This document shows, in pieces, positions 10,792 through 44,800 of a DNA stretch of 64,000 bases. The notes under the pieces are model-generated. The model ran no database searches, was not told the DNA's origin, and worked only from the letters and a program-made list of their open reading frames with translations. Both the position numbers and the translations under genes were made by a program. This stretch comes from Glandiceps talaboti. Its lineage: Eukaryota > Hemichordata > Enteropneusta > Spengelidae. The stretch lies in assembly GCF_964340395.1 (NCBI RefSeq), contig NC_135554.1, positions 20,445,592-20,509,591 of the forward strand, in the 5' to 3' direction. Positions within the stretch are counted from its first letter, which is position 1. The number at the start of each line of letters is the position of its first letter.

Positions 10792-12267
10792 AACCCCCCC
10801 CCCCTCCCCCCACCATCCAATTCTTAGAAAACATGTTTTATTGACATTAATATACAAGGTTGGTACATTATTTAAACTAACCATAAAATGATTTGAATTT
10901 CCTAGAAGAACTTATACCATTTTCATGTAAAATGTTATTACATGTACATGTATATAGTTATTTGGACTAGTATTGTTACCTGCTGGCAATTGAAACCTTG
11001 ATAATAAAAATTTAATAAACTTTTAAATTTACTATTTATTGCCCATCTGTCGAGATAATGTTTTGCCTTTTGTGGAGGGAGTTTTTTTCTTTCTTTTTAA
11101 TATTATATAAGGTAATTATATTGATCAAAGGAGTGCAGATTTGTATTTCTAGGAATGTCCTTGAGCAGTTTTGTGTGAGACTGATAACAGTGGTATACAT
11201 GTAGATATATGATAACAATTGTGCCGACACAGACAGACAAGGAGACATAATTCACACACACACTCACTCACTCACTACAAACTGGTGCAATGATTTATCT
11301 CAGCAAGCTTATACCTGACAGATTTACTACTTGATTTGCTCAAATTACAAAAAGTATAATGTGCTTTCTCAAATTACAAAAAAAAAGTATGGTGGAAAAT
11401 CAGTGTGATTTCTGCAAAGACTACAACTGGGAGATAATAAATTTTATTCGAACAAGACCTGAGGCTGTTGTAATATCCATTTCCCAGCAGTCTGAACTCT
11501 GTCTGAACTGGCTAGTAGCGGAGTTTGTTTTCTAAATATATTTGTCTTTCATTATATTGTCATTCTCAAATTACAATAAATGAAACGTTATGAAAATATC
11601 AAACACTTAGATATAACGAAGTGATAGCATTTTCATCTGTTTTACATAAAAACCAAAGTAAATTAACCTTATAACCCACTTAAAATGAAGAACACAATCA
11701 CGTCATAGTAACGAGCTGAGTTTTATGAGAACAAGAAAAAGGGTTTGTCTAGTAAATTTTTAATTGTTTGTGGGAAAATGTTCACATTTAGAAAGGGGTG
11801 TGGGGGATTATATGTATGGTAGTAGGATTTTGATGAGGACATTGATTTAGTGAATTATTTAGAATCTGTTGTATTTTATGGAAAATGAGGATATTTGTGG
11901 GTGTGTGTGTGTGTATGTATAATATATGTGTGTGTGTGTATGTATTGACATACTTGTTAATATACAGATTGTACAAGTGACTAGATATGTAAGTGATACA
12001 TTGAATTGCTCAAAAGCCAGTATTTGTTTAGGTGAGTTGAATTCACCGTTCACCATTCACATTGCTGTATTGTCTATTTATTCTCACATATAAAAGTTGA
12101 AATTCAGAGTATGTTTATTCTAAACACTCACTTGAAAGTACGATAGTATTGTCTGTGTAGTAAAATGAGAGTGTGTGAAAGTACAGCCGAGACTCATACA
12201 GGCTGACGTAAGTGTCAACACTGGTGTGTAGCTAGAATACCAATATAATATCATTCTTATCACAGAG

Positions 12268-34551
<22,284 letters not shown>

Positions 34552-34786
34552 AACACAGAAGTATGCATCTTTATAAAGTAGATAATGTTAATAGTATGAA
34601 AGAGACAAAAACCAGTGTCTAACTGTACTGTAGTAAAAGTATAAACATGTTGTACACCACGGTGCTATTGCTGTTAATTAATGACAGTGCTAATCTTTGT
34701 CACTATCAACATTTACTTTTGATAGTACTCTTTCAGTCAGTCCTGCCACAGAAATCCACTATATATATGTGTCTTTTATTGTGTAC

Positions 34787-34989
34787 CAATAATATGACAG
34801 AACTCCATAACATGTGAGTGCAAGTGTGGCATACTTGAGGTATTTGCATGAGTGCTTGCAGTGTTCTCTGTGCCAGTACTTTCACAAGCGTAGCGAGTGA
34901 AATGCAGCAGAAAACACTGCAAGCACAAGTGTAAATACCTCTGTGTACCCACACTTGAACTCAAGTGGTATGGGGTTCTGTTATTATTA
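34787..34989. mobile_element. Palindromic MITE family B, copy 3 (inverted), in MSH5 3' UTR
   Basis: AATAATATGACAGAACTCCA...GGTATTTGCATGAG...GTAAATACCTC...ATGGGGTTCTGTTATTATT is the reverse complement of the element at 28646-28849, with good end-to-end similarity. It lies between the MSH5 stop and its probable polyadenylation signal, so the mature mRNA would carry it. Confidence 0.7.
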
Positions 34990-35685
34990 CATATGTTTAT
35001 CTGCACATATGTTTATCTGTTATTATTACATATGTTTATCTGCACATTTCCATAAAAATCATAAAGATTGTACGATCATGCAATTTCATGTGTCTAGTGA
35101 ATGACAGCATTCTCATTTGCATATCATTTGCATGCAGGTATGCAATAATGTTTTCGGTATCATACTGCAGTGAAAGTACCACTTGAATGTGTGTTCACCT
35201 GTGCAAGTCATCTCTGGTACATATGTAATAGTACTTGATGGCTGTCTGTGGGTGGAGTATCTTTTCTGGTAGAATTTGTAGTGTTTGATGTAGCAAACAC
35301 AGCTCTGGTAATTTTCACATTTTAACAATGAAATATGCTAACTGCATTGACAATAGTGACTCTTTCATCTCAATTCCATGAACTTAAAGTGGGTACAATG
35401 TTTGCAGTACCTGTAGTCTTTCTCAAGTGATGCCCATACATGTCACTAGTTCTATGTCAGGCAATGTCATAGTTTCCATTGCCAAATTGACAAAACTAGT
35501 TTACTACAACACTGCATGTTTGCATGTAACATTAGAAAGAGAACACTTCACGTATTCTATCATACACATTTTTATGTTATGAGAACACATTTTATATGTG
35601 ATGATATAAATACACTGAATGTTTCACCAAGTTGTCTTTTACATGATTCATTATCCAGTCATTGTAATTATTTAGGAACTGATGC

Positions 35686-35691
35686 AATAAA
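35686..35691 (+). terminator. Probable MSH5 polyadenylation signal (AATAAA)
   Basis: AATAAA in GATGCAATAAATTTATGC, about 1.1 kb after the MSH5 stop; I noticed no earlier canonical hexamer. Inferred from motif and position. Confidence 0.5.
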
Positions 35692-35805
35692 TTTATGCAA
35701 TGAATGCTGTACTTGAAATTAACTGCCTAGTTCCATGGTATGTATATAATAGTGTATGAAGTGTAGATGTAATATACATACATTACCTACCACCTACTTC
35801 AGTAC

Positions 35806-36080
35806 CTACCTACCTACACACACACTCATACATACATATACACATACATACATACATACATACATGCATCCATCCACACACACACACATACATACACACA
35901 TACATACATACATACATACATACACACACACATACATACACATACACACACATACATACATACATACACACATACCTACATACACACATACATACATACA
36001 TACATACATACATACACATACACACATACATACATACACACACACATACATACACACACACACACACACATACATACACA
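35806..36080. repeat. (TACA)n/(CACATACA)n microsatellite between convergent genes
   Basis: About 275 bases of interspersed TACA and CA repeats separate the putative poly(A) signals of MSH5 and GIPC. The long low-complexity open frames here on both strands are artefacts of the repeat. Confidence 0.95.
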
Positions 36081-36172
36081 TGATGGTTGCTTGTTCAAGC
36101 CCATCATACAACTGAAATATTCGGTAGCTGATAAACAGATCAGTGAGACAAAGACAACTAAAATTCCATATA

Positions 36173-36178
36173 TTTATT
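36173..36178 (-). terminator. Probable GIPC polyadenylation signal (AATAAA)
   Basis: TTTATT on the plus strand, the first canonical AATAAA on the minus strand that I found after the GIPC stop, giving a 3' UTR of about 4.2 kb. ATTAAA variants near 40125, 37511 and 37066 could give shorter forms. Confidence 0.45.
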
Positions 36179-37107
36179 TAAATAATCCTGACAATTGACA
36201 TGATTGATGTGACAAGTGAAATACATTAAAAAGCTAAACAAATCAACATTTTTTTATCAAAATTACAAACAATATTACATTATCTAGAAAGGGTTATTTC
36301 ACAATTGGTACAAAATATCATGTCTACATACAGATACAATTTAGTCAGTGTTAATCAACACCATTATATAGGGAGAGAGCCTGACAACCCCTGAACTTCC
36401 CAAATATCAACCCACTTTCAAATCTGTGGTTTCCATCGTAACTATACCTAAGAATACATCCATAATCAGATGACAAAAACCTGAATGAAATCACTCATAT
36501 GTAAAGGGAAACTACAGACACACAGACAAGAATTTTTTTATATAAAAGAATCCATCTGCAATTTGAATTGACAAAAAGCATAAGAGAGCAGCAAAGAAAA
36601 GAGCAAATGTGTAATTTCAATGTATATATAAATTATTGTGTTTGAATGACAAGTTTATACAACTATTGTACTTCAACCCTGGATGACCTTCGTTGATCTG
36701 ACCTGGTCACACTGGGTGGATAGTCACTATGACAACACATTCATACATATAAATGGCAAACCTTGCCATCATCCAATAAAGTACCTCAACCCTTTGTCAC
36801 TATCCAATCACTATAAATATCTGCATATTGTTCTCAATTAATCATTTTGTTATTCATTAGTATTTCATTGCATGATCCAAAAGTCAAAAGTTTCTTGGTT
36901 TTCTTATCTAAAATATTCCCATTTCAGGATTGTTGAGGTCAGCTTAAAAAGACAAATTTTATACATTTTTTTTCCTCAATAATTTGTGGACTGTTATATA
37001 ATAAGTTATTTTCTTACTGCATATGTGATAAAATTGTTCACCATTTAAAAAGTTCACAGTGGGCATTTAATCTGTATGTGAAATTTCTGAGCCAGTGTTT
37101 TTCTTGA

Positions 37108-37195
37108 CTGTAAGATACTACATCATGTTGCGCCACCCTCACCGGCCTGAAAGGGTCGACCGATGTGTGAGGGCGCTTGTCAAGGCGTACCTTAG
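37108..37195. mobile_element. Short TIR element, family C, copy 3
   Basis: CTGTAAGATAC at the left and GGCGTACCTTAG at the right are inverted ends; the body contains GTGTGAGGGCGCTTGTCA. It matches 32252-32335. Confidence 0.7.
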
Positions 37196-38782
37196 CATTT
37201 GTCTTGATATCATACAATTATTTCACGTACTCCAAGTCTGGCATAATCAAAATACTAGATTAAAACACAATTTTTTTATCAACATTTCATTGAATCATCC
37301 TAGTGATGACTTAGTCATCCCTATGTCTTGCTTATCATGGTATGATCCTATTGTCTTCTATAGTCATTTGGGATGTTCCATTATGTTGACAGGTAATACA
37401 AATAGTCAAACTGATGTACTAAATTGTGGGACTAAAACTTTGATCAGATTGTGAACATTGGTACCTACAGCAGCAACAATAAAATGGGTGGTGGGGATCA
37501 AATAGTTCTTTAATACAATACATGTGGTATGACTTATCCCTGAATAAAGTCTGTGACAAATGGTAAAATTCTTCTTTGTGATCTCAAATCATATTCCTTA
37601 AAAGGTTTCTTTTTTATACTAAGTACCATGACAGATGACGGTCCTGTAGTGTAACACAAGTCGACTTCTTTGAAAGGAAATTAAAATATGATTTCAGAAT
37701 AGTAGATTTCATGTGCATTTCAATCAAACTAAGCAGAGATAGTTCCATTTATCATCATCCTATTTCCTCTTAATTTCATCCTTCATCACTAAGGTTGCCA
37801 TGGAGATTGCTTCTCCAGTGATGGCTTATCCTCGTTACTAGGCAACCTTAACTGATTATATAGAAGATGAAACCAGTTGATGTTACAGTCTGTAAAGATG
37901 TCAGATTAAATCAATCTCTCCATCAAAGTTTAATCAGAGTTATTAGGGAAACAAGCAAATTTAAATTTTCAATCATAACACTTATAAAAAAAAAAGAGCA
38001 AATTGAATTCTTGGTACCTGCAATAGCATTTCATGTCATGCTAGAGGGTTGTCTTATTCTCACATGTGCCTATAGTAATGCATGTGAAGCGCATGGTGTC
38101 AGTAAAAAAATCAAATGTTCCATTATTTTTATGATGCACCTAGGCAGTAATATTCTATTTCAGGTACCGAGAACTGAATTAATGATTTCTGAAGCTTTTG
38201 TAAGTCACTATTTTTCAAACTGAAATTTTGAAAGTCATGACATGAAATTATTTGTATGGGACATGCTTAATGTATTCAGAGAATGTTATTACTTTGCGTA
38301 AATAATTTTGTGATGCCTTATATTTTTATAAACCTTGCATAATTTATCTCATAATTATGTGATGTAGTGTTAATATGATGTTTTATGAATTTGCATAATT
38401 CATTATTATAATCTTCACCTTTGAACCCTGCCTGCATTCAGACTGAACAAAATGTCCACATCTCAACCGTTTTGTTGCTAGGCAATACTTCACCTAAATT
38501 AAAATACAAAACACACACAAACACACACAAACAAACACTACAAAGTAAAGTAATAGTTCATTGGCAGAGATGGATTATGAAGTCTTTGGCACAAAATTTA
38601 CAATATTAACCTAACTAGATGTAAAGTAAAGGATATAGAAAATATTGTGAATAAGAGAGAAGATTAAAACCATTGGTGATATTATCAACTAGAAGTCAAT
38701 GAAATGAACACATATCTGAAAACAATTCTTTCCTCACACTTTCACTACTCTAATATAGTCTCTCCCCATAATTTAAATACCC

Positions 38783-39025
38783 TAGTCTATTGCAGTCTAT
38801 TTGCAGACAGCCATCTCTCATAGAACTGCTCTAGTCTATTTGCAGTCTATTTGCTGACAGCCATCTCTTATAGAACTGCTCTAGTCTATTTGCAGTCTAT
38901 TTGCTGACAGCCATCTCTTATAGAACTGCTCTAGTCTATTGCAGTCTATTTGCAGACAGCCATCTCTTATAGAACTGCTCTAGTCTATTGCAGTCTATTT
39001 GCAGACAGCCTTTTCTCATAGAACT
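38783..39025. repeat. Minisatellite, about 49-50-bp unit, five copies
   Basis: Each unit has TAGTCTATT(T)GCAGTC, TATTTGC(A/T)GACAGCCATC and TCTTATAGAACTGCTC. Copies differ at a few positions. Lies in the putative GIPC 3' UTR. Confidence 0.9.
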
Positions 39026-40401
39026 GAGTAGATTATATCATGTTATAGATAGATCCAAAAATCTAATGTGATTACCATAAGTTGATGTCTAGCCAAACTG
39101 ATCCCACAGCCATATTATTATGTATTCTGTTTGTCACATGACTGCTTGATTATAACAAATTGTGTATATATATACCATATACATGTGCGTTCTGCCTTGT
39201 AACATGATCTTTTACCAGTTTCACAAGATGAATTTTAAAATTGAAGGTTTTAGGAATAATTTGTGCCCACCAGTTTTAAGGTTGGCAGTTCTACTGTTAT
39301 CTATTAATAATAAGAAAGGTAAGCAATCCTACAAAACGTTCTTCACCTTCTGATGATCAGAGAGCTAGGTAGTCCTACAGGGAATTTCAGCTTAAACCAG
39401 AAAGCTGTGCAGACCTAACTGAAAACCAGAAAGCTAAGTAGACCAAACTGACAACCGGACAGTGAACAGTATCAGTCAAACAGAAAGATCCCTATCTTGA
39501 AGTGCAAAAAGTGAGTTTCAGATTGAACCGGCAATTAATGGCTTCATTCTATAGCAACTATGAAACACTTAAAATATTATCAAATATGCAAATTTAAACC
39601 AACACCATTGATTATAAGGTCTGAAGAATTTTTTTTCAATGTGAAGAAAAGTCCAAAATATACAATAAGGAGTCAATTAACTATCAATCAAATTGATCAA
39701 CCGATTGTCAATTGATCTCAATCTCTCAGAAATCACTGCTGTCAACAATATATGCTGCAGCTTGCAAACATGAAGCACACTTGTAAATAGTCGATGAGAT
39801 GGTAACAAACAGCATTGACATACAAACTGGTTGAGTGCGCTATTAAAAACACGATACCACTCTTATCAGCTGTTGTGTTGAAATAAGAGGAACTGTGGCT
39901 ACAGCTATCAATATAAACAATACCACATCCTTCAAAATACTACGCTAAACAATGAAGGGGTATCATTGCTCACAGACACAAAATTATTCACATTAAAAAA
40001 ATTAAAACAATATACAGATCTTTTCAAAACTGGTGGTTGCATTCAAGAATGTCATTCGAACACCCTGATCATGTCATGTTTGAATGTTGTACAGTAGACA
40101 CTAGTGCACCATCTGAGGCTATTTAATATTCATTTATGCAAATGAGTATTCTGGTATCTATGGCTTGTTCTGAATGGAAAATATTCATGAGCCTCTGACG
40201 ATGCAATGTATAAGGCTTGTTATGTTATATACTAAAAAATATCAGATAAAATAACACAAACTGAATCTAAAATCTTTTTGATAAACGCTGATAAGTCTGG
40301 ATTACTGGTTAATATCCTGCTAGAGTTGATTTCTGCAGTGTTAAGATTCTATATGAGATATGCACACATCCCTTAGGGGTGGTTTTGTTGTTTGTTTGTT
40401 G

Positions 40402-40553
40402 TTATATTCTCCCGGCTTTAGCATCTGTAATAGCTCCCCACACATCAAAGACAAACTCATCTGGGAATGCAAAGTCTCCTAGATTTGTATCCATGGCTTG
40501 GGCGAAGTCGTTAGGGTTGTCTTTATCTTTACCTAAGTCAACCATTGTAGTAG
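40402..40553 (-). CDS. GIPC1: GIPC exon 5 (C-terminus)
   Basis: Encodes [40 protein letters not shown] and GRI, then TAA. It is the end of the GH2 myosin VI-binding domain; human ends GRY. Acceptor TGTAG at 40554-40558. Confidence 0.95.
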
Positions 40554-41533
40554 CTACAGGGGAAAAAAACAAGAACATTATTTTTTACATACTACTTTCC
40601 AGAGTGAAGGAGGTAGGTGAGAGATCCTAGGGAAAAGACCCATTTCTTTCTTTTATAAATTTTTGATTGCACTTTCTTCAAACACAGATGGCTAAACCTG
40701 CCCAACCCTTCATCTATGATGCAGTGTCAATTTGCCTAACTCTACTCCACAGACACATGAATCAACTTACTTAACTCTTCAATGTTGATGTCAAGTATCA
40801 ATTTGCCTAACTTGACACCACAAATCAACTTGCCTAACTCTTCAATGATTCAACCATCAATTTGCCTAACTTGACACCACAGATAATTACAAATCAACTT
40901 ACCTAACTCTTAAATGACTGCCCCATCAATTTGTCTAACTCAACAACACAAATAAATTTGCCTAACTGTACTCTACACTGCAAATAAAGACAAACACAAC
41001 TTACCTAACTCTTCATCTCTGATGCCCATATAACTTTCCAGTAGATCATCTACTTTTTTGATAGCTCTTTCATCAAAGGCAGATGGCTAAAATAAATCAG
41101 ACACAACATACAATCAAGTTTATGTTTTCTAGTTTTTACAAACACAAGGCCTCTTCATCAACTTTTCTTTGGAATGAGAATATTCATATTTTCCGTAGCC
41201 ATACATGTCTCAACAAATTCAAGGACAAAAATGAAAGGGTTGTTCATTTGAGGGACAAATAAATTATAATGTTTACACAACAACTCAAGTTTTGCTTTTT
41301 ATTGAAAGTATAGACGATTTATGGCCCTCATTCGGGTATTTTACTCACATGGATATTTTTCTTAATTTTTAATTTGTTTTAAATCATGATAAAACACATT
41401 GAAGTGTAAGCAGAATGTTGATGTTATCAATTTTGAAACTCAAAAGTATTTCTATAAACAAAGTGAATTGATTTGAGCTAATCCTATCATGTAAAAGAAA
41501 AAAATCCACTTTGTGTGAGTGTGTCTGTCTGTC

Positions 41534-41576
<43 letters not shown>

Positions 41577-41820
41577 CTGTCTGTCTGTCTGTCTCTCTGT
41601 CTGTCTCTCTGTGTGTGTGTGTATGTCTGTCTAAGTGTGTGCATGCATGTGCATGCACACATGCATGCATGTGTGGATGGGTGTGGGTGTGCATGGTATG
41701 GATGGGTAGGTGGGTGGGTGTGTCTATGTGTGTATGTTGTGTATGTTATGTATGCATGTACATGTGCATGATGTATACAAGATTTATGGGTGTGATGTAT
41801 GTGGGTAGGTATGAGTTGTG

Positions 41821-41869
<49 letters not shown>

Positions 41870-44800
41870 GTATGTGTATATATTTCTCTGTGTGTGTATT
41901 TTTGTCTGTCTGTGGCAATTGACTTACTATTGCTTCTATTGTTGCTGGTCCTTTAGATCTTAATCTAAGTGTTTCTTTGCCTGATTTCACTTGTGATTCT
42001 GTTGCTGGAGTTGCCGCAGCTTGTGTTGGTGCTGTCTTGCTTTGTCTGGGTCCAATCTCAGCTATCAAAATGAAATCAGAGTCATACATTCAGAACACAG
42101 CATTGTGCTAGAATTAATACTAAGCAGTCATGTACATCAATGATAAACAGACATTAGTGATATATTAAAGTGCCTTAATCAATTCAAAATCCTTTCAGCC
42201 AAACATAGGACACACTTGTATATAAAAGCAGGATTCCTTAAGCTAGTGAATCATATATACTGCCATACAGGACAACTTGAGGATGAATTCAGATTCAATA
42301 TAAGCCCTTGGTAATTTCACATTTACAAGTCGGACTTACAACTTTACACTCTGAAATCTTACATGGGGTAGAAATCCGACACTTTTTGTGGCTATATAAA
42401 TATATAAATATAAAAATATTAAAGTCAGGATAATATTTATTGTGATTTTATTCTTCACTGACTGTAAAGGCATCAACCCCAGCTTGTTTTCCAATTCATT
42501 GCATATTGTCCTTATCAATAGACAAATATTCCTTGCATGCATGGATTAAATTGTATCTCCTCTTGTAGTGGTGATGCAGTCACTCACAACATACATGTAT
42601 ACTATATGCTAACAACATGGACCAGTCATAGTATAGATTGGACACTGAGTGGTTGTGATTACATAGGTCTGCATGGTATTGTGTTCATTGATTGGTTATA
42701 ATTGCATAGCCCCAGGTGGTATTGTTCAGTATATGTCAATTTTTCTATCAATGGACAAACCTTGCATGAATTAAATTGGATTTCTAGTAATAATGTTGAT
42801 ATATACTATTTTGCTAATAAGCTGTTGGAAATTAGACGTTCACCAACTGTAATGACATTACAACCATGTACTGTACATGACAGGCATGCAATTCTACACA
42901 TGTACATTGCCCCTATATCAATGCACACACACATACATTTACAGGCCCCCTATTAATGGATATACGTGGACTAAATGCTAGGAGTACACTGCATTGTGCT
43001 AGAGAGTCCTACAGTATTATATTGTACAGTGTGATTACATTTCTAGACAAAGTATCATGATTCAAAACCTAATTTCAAGTCAAAGTAATGTACTTCATTC
43101 AGAAACCGATCACCGTCAATATCACTTCTAACGAAGTAAGTGCCCAAATTCCTTCTGAGCAGACTAAATACCCCTGCCACCACTATCATAATTGCAGTAC
43201 ATGTATAATAGCTGCCATCATAATTATAGTACACCACCTTCCAGTACATATGTACACAACTACAAATATACTTAGTATGGTATTTTACATATATTGTAAT
43301 ATAGCTGCTTTTACATGTATATCTACTGCTATACAGCTGTCTGCAAATTTACATACTGCAGCTTAAAGTATGCCTGTATTAGTCTAAAGGCTATACCTGG
43401 CTGTGAATCTGAAGATATTGTTCACCACAATTCACAGCAATGGATAGCCTTTAGACTAACCTGTAGTACAGCTGATCATTGAGCCTTGAGATGTCATCTT
43501 AATTAATTAAGGGATTCTGACTACGATATCTCTATGGATGTCGTCGAGAGATATGTGAGAAATTCACCTCCTGAATGTCTAATTTACAATACTTACCAAA
43601 CGCTTTCCTTGGTTCAACTAACGTCATGGTAAATGTGCCTCCCTGTGGCAATTCCTTCAGTGTTCTGGCAACTTCAAAATGCCGACATCCCACCATACTT
43701 TTGCCATTGATGGATTCTACATGGTCTCCGATACACACATCTTTGTCTCTATCCATGACACTGTTTTCTTTAATTCTCTTGATAAAGGCATAGCCAGCAC
43801 CGTTATCAGTGATTGTTAGTCCCAGGGCTGGTTCACTTTTAAGTACAGTTACATCTTTGCTAAAACCCTTTATATGGGCAAAGATGAAATCTTCAAGCCC
43901 TATCTGACCGCCTAGTAATCTCTGCATATCTATTTTATGTGTGTTGAGTGTACAAAAGACAATCTGTAACGGAGAAAGAGAAAGAGATGCTAAAATGTGC
44001 TGCAGTAAAATTCACCCACTGTCATAAACTGCAGCTTAATTTTCTTTTGTGACACATCGAAAAATCTTTGGACGGGTGCCGTAAAAGAGGCTGTAGTTTA
44101 TGATGAATTCACGTAACTAGTCCAGAGACTTGGCTATCTGGTTCAACATACTGGCTTGATAGATTCAGTGTATAGCATGAATTTGTCAAGCAAGGTATAG
44201 CCAAGTCTGTAGGTTAACATTCACCATGTTTGCCACAGGTTTGTCTAAACCTCAGTTCATTGGATGGATACTGCTTCCACTATCTCTGATCAAAAATGAG
44301 GATGAAAGTATCGTTTAATTAACTTAATTTTTTTTTTAAAGGTATCAGCTGTTTAATAATTCAATGGATTTAGAATGAAAACAAAAGTTAATAATAAAAT
44401 GAACAAGGTTCTCTTAAATGCCAGTCTATTTGAGTTTAGCAACAGTAAAAAGATAATAATCTTTACAGTGCAGATATTAATTATTATGGACTTTGCAGAC
44501 CTAGGTTGTATGGGGGGGGGGGGGGGGGGGGCATAATATATTAACGAGGTTCATAAAACCCATGTCTGGTCCATAAAGGTTTTATCATATATATGTACCA
44601 TATGGAGTATTAAAATATTGGGGTGATATGGCTGTGACACTGGGTATATGATATAGATTGAATTACATTGGAGGTGATATGGCTGTGACACTGGGTATAT
44701 GATATAGATTGAATTACATTGGAGGTGATATGGCTGTGACACTGGGTATATGATATAGATTGAATTACATTGGGGTTGATATGGCTGTGACATTGGGTAT

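Larger units (their letters stand above)
4600..12267. other. Geneless intergenic region between JUN and MSH5
   Basis: The two genes are divergent with about 8 kb between them. Open frames here are short and show no recognisable protein. Contents I can name: a second TGACATCA next to TATAAA (4830-4844, plus orientation), CRE-like GACGTCA near 4868 and 4949, a tRNA-like B box (5136), several palindromes, a 46-bp minisatellite, a dispersed repeat shared with 50517, a diverged tandem duplication (10284-10700), a poly-C run near 10793 and a GT-rich stretch near 11900-11940. In-frame stop codons precede the MSH5 ATG, so its coding region starts at 12268. Confidence 0.6.
36180..40401 (-). other. Probable GIPC 3' UTR
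   Basis: No coding exon is recognisable on either strand between the two poly(A) signals and the GIPC stop. The region holds a family C element (37108-37195), a 50-bp minisatellite (38783-39025) and degenerate ACCAGAAAGCTA-type repeats near 39390-39470. Assignment to the GIPC 3' UTR is inferred from the lack of an earlier AATAAA. Confidence 0.4.

Noticed and set aside
35756-36115. Long open frames of alternating His/Thr or Cys/Val on both strands
   Set aside because: Produced by the TACA/CA microsatellite; stop-free on both strands for that reason.
41384-42089. Overlapping low-complexity frames, both strands
   Set aside because: GT microsatellite artefacts; only the minus-strand part at 41928-42061 is a real GIPC exon.
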